Origin: a virus
Strand: one strand, 5' to 3'
Length of the DNA: 41,537 bases
IMG/VR virus record: IMGVR_UViG_3300048588_000101
Coordinates: 1 to 41,537 of that record
Shown here: positions 8,401-14,349 of the stretch, piece by piece
Layout of the letters: every line of letters begins with the position of its first letter
Position numbering within the stretch: position 1 is the first letter of the stretch
The notes under the pieces: generated by a model
The model's input: only the letters and a program-made list of their open reading frames with translations
The model's database searches: none
Told to the model about the DNA's origin: nothing
Translations under genes and position numbers: made by a program

Positions 8401-9346
8401 AGTTCGCTACGAGGTCACCGACCATTGCAACGCCCGGTGCATCATGTGCCCGCGGGACAAGCACGACCGGCCGCACGGCATCATGGACACCGCCGCCTAC
8501 TGCCGGAGCATCGATGAGGTCGCCGCGATGGGCGCAACCCAAGTGGTTCTCACCGGCTTTGGCGAACCCATGCTGGACGTCGACCTGTCCCGCAAAATCA
8601 GCTACGCCAGCGAGGCCGGCCTGCGCACCTACATCATCAGCAACGCGTCGGCGCTGACCGAGGCCAAGGCGACCGACCTGCTGCGCGCCGGCCTGAGCGA
8701 GCTGCGTGTTTCGTTTTACGGCATGCGCCCGGAGACATACGGCGCGGTGATGTCGGGGCTGGACTACTACCGAGCCACCGAAAACCTGCGCACCTTCCTG
8801 CGCGTGCGGGCCGAGATGGGCGCCGCCTGCAAGCTGCAGATGAGCTACCTGGTGCTGCCGCAGAACGCCAGCGACACCGAGCGGTTCCGCGAGTATTGGG
8901 AACCGCTGGTCGACGCCATCGAGATATGGCGCCCGCACAACTTCGGCGACGGCAGGCATTACCGCAAGCGCACGCTGACCAAGCGCAGCTGCGGACGGCC
9001 AGACAACGGGCCGCTGCAGATCCAGTGGGACGGCACCGTGGTGCCGTGTTGCTACGATTACAACAACGCCATGCCGCTGGGTAACGCCTTCCGCCAGCCG
9101 ATCGCAGAGATCCTGACCGGGCCGGCGTACTACGACCTGCGCGACGCCCACAAAAAAGGCGAGTTCCACCGCGTTCCGTATTGCGACCAATGCGACCAGC
9201 TGCTCGAGCACCCGGACGCCCTGGTTTACAGCAACCGGCACGACCTGCCGCCGGCCGAGGCGGTGCAACTGAGCAACACCGATCTCTACAACCTCGACCA
9301 GGGCCGCCCGATAGACCCGGCGCGCACCAAAGGAAAACAACCATGA
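8381..9346 (+). CDS. Radical SAM/SPASM domain protein
   Basis: A 321-residue iron-sulfur enzyme. The radical SAM cluster motif CNARCIMC (Cys16, Cys20, Cys23) is near the N-terminus, followed by the TGFGEPMLD block that contacts SAM. The C-terminal part is a SPASM-like auxiliary cluster domain: IQWDGTVVPCCYDYNN, then PLGNAFRQPIAEI, and finally PYCDQCDQL. SPASM enzymes modify peptides, proteins or sugar-nucleotides using a 5'-deoxyadenosyl radical. The GTG at 8381 has GGAG seven bases upstream and overlaps the preceding gene by 20 bases. Such an enzyme inside a phage structural operon is unusual; its substrate is unknown. Confidence 0.88.
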   Translation: MRLRHPEVRYEVTDHCNARCIMCPRDKHDRPHGIMDTAAYCRSIDEVAAMGATQVVLTGFGEPMLDVDLSRKISYASEAGLRTYIISNASALTEAKATDLLRAGLSELRVSFYGMRPETYGAVMSGLDYYRATENLRTFLRVRAEMGAACKLQMSYLVLPQNASDTERFREYWEPLVDAIEIWRPHNFGDGRHYRKRTLTKRSCGRPDNGPLQIQWDGTVVPCCYDYNNAMPLGNAFRQPIAEILTGPAYYDLRDAHKKGEFHRVPYCDQCDQLLEHPDALVYSNRHDLPPAEAVQLSNTDLYNLDQGRPIDPARTKGKQP

Positions 9347-9879
9347 GCGACATCGTCGGCGACCGCGAAAAATTCAGCCGGGGCTGGCAGAGCGGCATGC
9401 CGGAAACGCCGTGCGGATCAGGATCAACCATGGCGCGAACAGCCGCACAACGCGCCTGGCTGCCGGGCATGCTGCAGCGGCATGGCGTGCGCAGCATCGC
9501 CGACATCGGCGCCGGCGACCTGAACTGGATCCAGGCCACGGCCATCCCGGCTGGCGTGGCGTACACCGCATACGACCTGGTGCCGCGCCACCCGCGGGTG
9601 CGCGCCTTCGACCTGGTGACCGACATGCCGCCCGCCGTTGACCTGATCATGTGCCTGTGGGTGGTCAACCATTTGCCCTACGAGGCCGCCCGCAAGGCCA
9701 TCGCCAACCTCCGGGCCAGTGGCGCCAGGCTGCTGCTGATGACCGACCGGCCACGCTGGCACCACGAACAGCCGCCTGAGATCCACATGCCGTACATAGA
9801 AAAGCTGGACCTCGGCACCGATGCCGGTGACCGCCTGCTGCTGATCAGCCTGGCCGACCAGGCCGCGCCGCCATGCTGA
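9343..9879 (+). CDS. Class I SAM-dependent methyltransferase-like protein
   Basis: A 178-residue protein with a Rossmann-type methyltransferase core. Motif I reads SIADIGAGDLNWI at about residues 49-61, followed by an acidic strand end (AYDLVPRHPRV), then DLIMCLWVVNHLP as motif IV/V, typical of small-molecule or sugar methyltransferases. The N-terminus has a conserved-looking EKFSRGWQSGMPETPCG. It overlaps the radical SAM stop by four bases. It is shorter than most family members and lacks a clear substrate-binding domain. Confidence 0.78.
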   Translation: MSDIVGDREKFSRGWQSGMPETPCGSGSTMARTAAQRAWLPGMLQRHGVRSIADIGAGDLNWIQATAIPAGVAYTAYDLVPRHPRVRAFDLVTDMPPAVDLIMCLWVVNHLPYEAARKAIANLRASGARLLLMTDRPRWHHEQPPEIHMPYIEKLDLGTDAGDRLLLISLADQAAPPC

Positions 9880-10508
9880 CGGTGTGGGCGGTTCAGGTCG
9901 GCGAAAAGTACCCGCCGCATTACCTGCACAAGCTGCACAAAGCCGTGGCGCGCAACCTGCGCCAGCCGTTCGCGTTCGAAGTGCTGACCGACAACCCGGC
10001 GGCCGTTCCCGGTAAGGCGCACGCGCCAGACACCGCGCTGTGGGGATGGTGGCAGAAAACCGCCCTCTTCCACCTCACGCGGGACCAGCCGCCAACCCAC
10101 CAGAACCTGTACATCGACCTCGACAGCGTGATCGTGGGCGGCCTGGACGCGATGCTGGAGGCCCACCGCGGCGACCGCCTCGCCATGCCGGCGAATTGGG
10201 CACAAAGCGGCCACGGTGGCTGCCAGAGCAGCGTCATGATTTGGGCCGGTGGTGCGTACCCGGAGATCCGCGACGACCTGACCAGCGCCACCGCGACCGG
10301 CCTATGGGGCGACCAGGAGTGGATCACCATGCTTCTAGGCCAGCCAGGCCAGGGCAAGGTGGCCGCGATCGCGCACCCGACCGTGGTCAGCTACAAGTAT
10401 CACTGCCGGGAGACCGGCCAGCCGCCCGCCGGCGCCGCCATTGTGACCTTCCACGGCAAGCCCGACCCGCACGAGGTCGACGACAGCTGGGTGCGGGCAT
10501 GCTGGTAA
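9873..10508 (+). CDS. GT-A-like glycosyltransferase
   Basis: A 211-residue protein resembling GT8/GT32-type glycosyltransferases. The DxD-like metal/nucleotide-sugar motif is in LYIDLDSVIVGG (residues about 84-95). It is preceded by ALWGWWQKTALFHL, a pattern common in phage and bacterial glycosyltransferases of this type, and followed by SSVMIWAGG and WGDQEWITMLL acceptor-site-like blocks. The C-terminal IVTFHGKPDPHEV is also characteristic. No membrane segment is seen, so it is probably cytoplasmic. It overlaps the methyltransferase by seven bases. Donor and acceptor unknown. Confidence 0.78.
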   Translation: MLTVWAVQVGEKYPPHYLHKLHKAVARNLRQPFAFEVLTDNPAAVPGKAHAPDTALWGWWQKTALFHLTRDQPPTHQNLYIDLDSVIVGGLDAMLEAHRGDRLAMPANWAQSGHGGCQSSVMIWAGGAYPEIRDDLTSATATGLWGDQEWITMLLGQPGQGKVAAIAHPTVVSYKYHCRETGQPPAGAAIVTFHGKPDPHEVDDSWVRACW

Positions 10509-11260
10509 TCGTTCACGTCAACCCGAAGCAGCCGCACCAGGTCCGCCAGGCGCTGGAGTTCGCCAGCGGCCTGGACCGGCACGGCATCAACCGGATCGTG
10601 ACGCCGCAAGTAGACCTGGCCGGCGACGTGCACGTTTGCCTGGGGCCGAATTACGCGCTGCAGGCGTGGCAGAACCACCCGCGCACGATCCTGCTCGATC
10701 GGTGCTTTTACGGCGGCGAAAACACACATGTCACGCTCGGGTGGACCAGGCCGGGCGGCGGACGCCGGTTCCCGGCCGGCGACGACCGACGATGGCGGGC
10801 CAGCGGCCAGCAACTGGCACCGTTAAGGCGGACCAGTGGAAGCGCCATCTTCCTCGATGACTACGGCGGCGACAGCCACCGCGCCAGCGCGGTGATTCGT
10901 GAGTTGCGGGCGCACCACCACGTCGTCGGCTATCGAGGCCACCCGCGCCAGGAGCTCTGGCACACCAGCCCGGTCGACCGATGGGATGCACCGCACGACC
11001 TCGAGGCGGCGCTGGCCGCGCACGACACCGCCGCCGGCTACCTGACCAGCGCCCTGGTCGTTGCCGGCCTGCGCGGCCTGCACCTGATCGCCATGCATCC
11101 CGGCAGCATCGCCGCCCGCTGGCGCGCCGACGACCGGCAACGATGGGCGCATGCGGTCGCCTGGGCGAATTGGGCCGAAACGGAAATCGGCACCGGCGAT
11201 GCGATCGCGTGGCTGATGGCAACCGAACAGGAACCCGCCGACCCGGCGGCGGCCTGCTAA
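10499..11260 (+). CDS. Unknown protein, possible GT-B-type transferase
   Basis: A 253-residue protein ending the accessory cassette. The ATG at 10499 overlaps the preceding gene by ten bases. The N-terminal MLVIVHVNPKQPHQVRQAL and the later segment YLTSALVVAGLRGLHLIAMHPGS suggest two Rossmann-like halves, as in GT-B transferases such as CDP-glycerol transferase-like or capsule-synthesis-like proteins. No decisive catalytic motif is seen, so this assignment rests on fold-like pattern and on its glycosyltransferase neighbour. The product is well conserved in codon use with its neighbours and is not a shadow frame. Confidence 0.6.
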   Translation: MLVIVHVNPKQPHQVRQALEFASGLDRHGINRIVTPQVDLAGDVHVCLGPNYALQAWQNHPRTILLDRCFYGGENTHVTLGWTRPGGGRRFPAGDDRRWRASGQQLAPLRRTSGSAIFLDDYGGDSHRASAVIRELRAHHHVVGYRGHPRQELWHTSPVDRWDAPHDLEAALAAHDTAAGYLTSALVVAGLRGLHLIAMHPGSIAARWRADDRQRWAHAVAWANWAETEIGTGDAIAWLMATEQEPADPAAAC

Positions 11261-11290
11261 CATTCGACCACACCGCAAGAGGCGACCCCG

Positions 11291-11899
11291 ATGGCACAAT
11301 GGCAACAGACCGCACCAGCCGCCAACCCGGTGACGCTGACAGAGGCGCTGGCATTCCTGCGCGTCGAGGCCGAAAGCCCGGCCACCGCCAGCCAGGCGCT
11401 GATCGAGAGCCAGATCGCCGCGGCCACCGCCTGGGCCGAGGGATTCACCCGCCGCGCATTTATTCACCAGACCTGGAAAATCACCCTGCCAGCATTCCCG
11501 GCCGGAAGTGACGCCATCGAGTTACCCCTCGGCAAGGCCGCCAGCATTCAGCGCATCGAATACATCACGCCAGCCGGCGCGACCATGACCATGACCGGCC
11601 CGAGCAGCAGCCCGGCCGGCGCCGGGTTCCGCGAATACCTGGCAAGCCCGCAGGGCAGCATGCTGCTGCCGGCCCGTGGCGCCACCTGGCCGGCGACCAT
11701 CGACGACGAACCGGCCGCGGTCACCGTGACCTTTGTCGCCGGCTACGGCGCCGGGCCATCGACCGTGCCCGAACCGATCCGGCACGCGATCCTGTACCGG
11801 CTGGCCGACCTGTACGATAACCGCGGCAGCGGCGACGGCACCTGGACCGACGTGGCCGCCGTGACGCTGCGCCCGTATGCCCTGCGGGATCAGCAATGA
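11291..11899 (+). CDS. Head-tail connector (gp6-like)
   Basis: A 202-residue adaptor predicted to bind the portal ring in the neck. The N-terminal PVTLTEALAFLRVEAES, then IESQIAAATAWAEGFTRRAFI, is the helical signature of phage gp6-type connectors (HK97 gp6 / phiE125 gp8). The C-terminal half is beta-rich with the conserved AVTVTFVAGYG and IRHAILYRLADLYDNRG. Connector genes follow immediately in the normal order. A 30-base gap separates it from the accessory cassette. Confidence 0.85.
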   Translation: MAQWQQTAPAANPVTLTEALAFLRVEAESPATASQALIESQIAAATAWAEGFTRRAFIHQTWKITLPAFPAGSDAIELPLGKAASIQRIEYITPAGATMTMTGPSSSPAGAGFREYLASPQGSMLLPARGATWPATIDDEPAAVTVTFVAGYGAGPSTVPEPIRHAILYRLADLYDNRGSGDGTWTDVAAVTLRPYALRDQQ

Positions 11900-12225
11900 A
11901 AATCGGCCGCAAGCGCCACCGGGTAACCATCGAGCGGATCACCACCGCCCAAACCGCAACCGGCGCCCTCGAAAAAACGTGGGCCAGCGTCGGCAAGGTA
12001 TGGGCCGAAATTGTCCCGCAGCGCGGTGACGAAGCCAGCGAACAGATGCAGGTCACCGCCACGGCGGCGCACACCATCCGCCTGCGCCGCACCGGCGCCG
12101 CCATCAACCTGACACCGGCCGACCGGATCACCTACCAGGGGCGCACCTTCGAGCTGGTCAGCGTCGCCGACATCGGCGAGCGCAACCGGGAGATCGAGTG
12201 CCAGGCCACCGAGGTGACCGCATGA
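11896..12225 (+). CDS. Head closure / head-tail joining protein
   Basis: A 109-residue protein of the SPP1 gp16-like/Phage_H_T_join type. It begins IGRKRHRVTIERIT, continues with TWASVGKVWAEIVPQRGDE, and ends TYQGRTFELVSVADIGERNR, all characteristic blocks of this beta-barrel family. It would plug the head after packaging and present the tail docking surface. ATG overlaps the stop of the gp6-like connector. Confidence 0.87.
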   Translation: MKIGRKRHRVTIERITTAQTATGALEKTWASVGKVWAEIVPQRGDEASEQMQVTATAAHTIRLRRTGAAINLTPADRITYQGRTFELVSVADIGERNREIECQATEVTA

Positions 12226-12731
12226 TGAGCAAGGGCAGCATCCGCGTCGACGGCCTGCGGGAAGTGCAAAAGCTGCTGGTCGAGCAGCTGCCAGCCAGGG
12301 CGCGCACCCGTGTGCTGGCCCGCGCCCTGCGCGCCGGCGCCGTGCCGATGCGCGACGCCGCCCGGATCAACGCCGCCGGCCTGGGCGGTTCCGGCGCCCT
12401 GGCGAAAAGCATGGGCATCTGGACCCGCAAGCGCAGCGGCCGGGATACCGCCGCCAGCGTCGAGATCGGGCCGAGGCGCAGCAGCAAGGCCGCCCTGGCG
12501 CGGTACTTTTCGTACTACGGGAAGAAACCGACGCCAAAACAGATGGCATCGGGGATCCGTCACGGCCACCTTGTCGAGTGGGGTACACGGCGCACGCCGC
12601 CGCGGCGATTCATGCAGCGCGCCTTTGATGCGCATGCCGAGCGCGCCGTCGAAATATTCCGCCGCGACATCGGTGGTTTTATCGAGCGCGAGGCGATCAA
12701 GATCGGCGCGCAAAACGGGGTAAAGCGATGA
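12222..12731 (+). CDS. HK97 gp10-like neck/tail protein
   Basis: A 169-residue protein of the HK97 gp10 family, acting at the head-tail interface. The core pattern is a leading GLREVQKLLVEQLPARAR, then an ARALRAGAVPMRDAAR helix, and the C-terminal HLVEWGTRRTPPRRFMQRAFD, which is the family hallmark (VE-G-T, P-R-PF/FM). The ATG at 12222 overlaps the preceding stop; an ATG three bases later is equally possible. The upstream in-frame ATG at 12198 lies within the previous gene. Confidence 0.87.
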   Translation: MMSKGSIRVDGLREVQKLLVEQLPARARTRVLARALRAGAVPMRDAARINAAGLGGSGALAKSMGIWTRKRSGRDTAASVEIGPRRSSKAALARYFSYYGKKPTPKQMASGIRHGHLVEWGTRRTPPRRFMQRAFDAHAERAVEIFRRDIGGFIEREAIKIGAQNGVKR

Positions 12732-13144
12732 GCCTGGAAACCGGCCTGTTTAACAAGCTGGCGACCACCACCGCCGTCGCCAACCTGGTGCGCAACGCGA
12801 CCAGCCCGGCCACCTATCGGATATTCCCGAGCATCATCCCGCAGGGCCAGGCCATGCCTGCGATCCGCTACGAGAAAATCAGCGTGGTGCGCCCGCAGAC
12901 ATTGGGCGGCCCGGCTGGATTCCTGCAGGCCAGGTTTCAAATTGATGTATGGGCCGACACCGACGCGCAGGTGACCGCCCTCGCCGATGCGGTGGTGACC
13001 GCAATCGACGGCACCCGCGGCGATTTCGGTGGTGCTACCATTCAGCACGGATACCTCGAGGATTTCGGCCGGCTGCCCGAGTTTGATGCCGAGGAAACCG
13101 GATACCGAGTCACCATGGACCTCATCATTTTGGCCGACGGATAG
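12728..13144 (+). CDS. Tail terminator/completion protein (DUF3168, HK97 gp11-like)
   Basis: A 138-residue protein, normal length for tail terminators that cap the tail tube. Typical blocks are YRIFPSIIPQGQAMPAIRYE, then ARFQIDVWADTDAQVTALAD, and VTMDLIILADG at the end. The ATG overlaps the gp10-like stop and the tail tube gene follows 12 bases later. Order connector, closure, gp10-like, terminator, tube matches HK97-type genomes. Confidence 0.87.
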   Translation: MSLETGLFNKLATTTAVANLVRNATSPATYRIFPSIIPQGQAMPAIRYEKISVVRPQTLGGPAGFLQARFQIDVWADTDAQVTALADAVVTAIDGTRGDFGGATIQHGYLEDFGRLPEFDAEETGYRVTMDLIILADG

Positions 13145-13156
13145 GAGACAGCAGAC

Positions 13157-13582
13157 ATGGCAACGAAAGCACGCGCAGGCGTAGGCGCAACACTGAGCAT
13201 GGGCAACGGCGCCAGCCCTGAAGTATTCACCGCCGTCGCCGGCATCGTGAACATCAGCGGCCCGGAACTGAGCGTCGAGGAACTGGAAGTCACCAGCCTG
13301 GACAGCACCGGCGGGTACAAAGAGTACATCCCAGGCATGAAGGACGGCGGCGCCGTTTCGTTCACAATGCATTTCAGCAACGACGCGCAGCAACGCAGCC
13401 TGCGGTCGAAGCTGGGCGCAGCCACCACAACCAACTTCCGCGTCACCCTGCCGACCAGCCCGGTCTGCACCATCAACTTTGCAGCCAACCTGACCAGCTG
13501 GTCGCAGGCCACCGAGGCCAACGCACCGATGACCGCCGACGTTAACCTGAAGATCAGCGGCGCGCCTGTTTTCACCCCGTAA
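13157..13582 (+). CDS. Major tail tube protein
   Basis: A 141-residue tube protein. Blocks VEELEVTSLDSTGGYKEYIP and GGAVSFTMHFSND, then TNFRVTLPTSPVCTINF and a final MTADVNLKISGAP, are typical of siphovirus tube subunits with the lambda gpV-like beta fold. The gene has its own GGAG ribosome site (near 13144) and lies before the tail chaperones and tape measure. A second gene at 23782 carries a closely related N-terminal domain. Confidence 0.9.
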   Translation: MATKARAGVGATLSMGNGASPEVFTAVAGIVNISGPELSVEELEVTSLDSTGGYKEYIPGMKDGGAVSFTMHFSNDAQQRSLRSKLGAATTTNFRVTLPTSPVCTINFAANLTSWSQATEANAPMTADVNLKISGAPVFTP

Positions 13583-13594
13583 GAGCAGAACCAT

Positions 13595-14002
13595 ATGACC
13601 AACACGCCAGCCCTCACCGCGGAGCAGACGCCAGCCCTCACCGCGGAGCAGACGCCAGCCCTCACCGCGGAGCAGATCCGCGCCGCACGCGACTACCTGA
13701 TCGAGCCGCTGGAGGTGCCGAAGTGGGGCGGCACCGTGTACCTGCGCAGCCTGAGCCTGCGCGATGCCCGCGTTTTTCAGCAGGTATCGGTGTCAGCCGC
13801 CGAGGGCACGTTCACCACCGACGACATGGTCAAGGTGGTGGCGGTGTGCCTGTGCGACGAACACGGCAAGCGCCTGTTTGGCGATGAGGCCATCGATGAG
13901 CTGGCCGCCAAAAACCTGGACGTGATCCGGCAATTGTTCGACAAGGCAGTGGTGGTGATCGGCCTGTCCAAGCAAGGCGTCGACGACGAAAAAAAAGAAT
14001 AG
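13595..14002 (+). CDS. Tail assembly chaperone, short form (gpG-like)
   Basis: A 135-residue protein upstream of the tape measure, in the position of lambda gpG. Residues 4-27 are three exact copies of TPALTAEQ, encoded by a perfect 24-bp tandem repeat. The core begins IRAARDYLIEPLEVPKWGG and contains LSLRDARVFQQV and VCLCDEHGKRLFGDEAI, typical of this family. The gene ends in GAA AAA AAA GAA TAG, an eight-A tract that permits a -1 ribosomal frameshift to make the longer chaperone. Confidence 0.85.
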   Translation: MTNTPALTAEQTPALTAEQTPALTAEQIRAARDYLIEPLEVPKWGGTVYLRSLSLRDARVFQQVSVSAAEGTFTTDDMVKVVAVCLCDEHGKRLFGDEAIDELAAKNLDVIRQLFDKAVVVIGLSKQGVDDEKKE

Positions 14003-14346
14003 CCGCAGACGACATCCTGCGGTTCGAGTACCGCCTGGCATTCCTGCTCGGGATGACCGTCCGGCAGCTGCGCGACAACATCGAGGATAGCCGCGAGCTG
14101 GCCGGGTGGATGGCATACCTGCAGATGGAGCCACCGGCGCAGGAGCAATGGCACCAGACCGCCATGCTGGCCCTCAACGCCCGCCGCATCGCCGGCGACA
14201 AGCGGGCCAAGCTGAAGGACTTTATGCCGCAACCACCACGCCCGAAGGTAGAATCACCGCAGGGCATGCTGGACAAAATGCGCGCCATGTTCGGTGGCAA
14301 ACCGAAGCCACCGAGCCTTCAGCTAGATGACGACGACGGAGAGTAA
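13595..14346 (+). CDS. Tail assembly chaperone, frameshifted long form (gpGT-like)
   Basis: A fusion made by a -1 slip on A AAA AAA at 13990-13996, just before the TAG at 14000. The shifted frame has no stop and continues as RIAADDILRFEYRLAFLLGM to 14346, giving about 250 residues. The added T-like domain contains RELAGWMAYLQMEP, a widespread motif of frameshifted tail chaperones. Such a fusion, next to the tape measure, is the standard arrangement that recruits tube subunits during tail assembly. An internal ATG at 14053 could be a start but leaves out conserved sequence. Confidence 0.82.
13604..13675 (+). repeat. 24-bp x 3 tandem repeat
   Basis: Three perfect tandem copies of a 24-base unit (13604-13627, 13628-13651, 13652-13675), each encoding TPALTAEQ in the tail chaperone. 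Copy changes keep the reading frame. Identity at DNA level implies recent expansion. Confidence 0.95.
13989..13996 (+). promoter_or_regulatory. -1 ribosomal frameshift slippery site
   Basis: Eight consecutive A residues. In the chaperone zero frame the codons are GAA AAA AAA GAA TAG, so both tRNA(Lys) can re-pair after a one-base backward slip. Continuation in the -1 frame is open for 116 codons. No clear downstream pseudoknot was identified by eye. Confidence 0.8.
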
Positions 14347-14349
14347 GCG

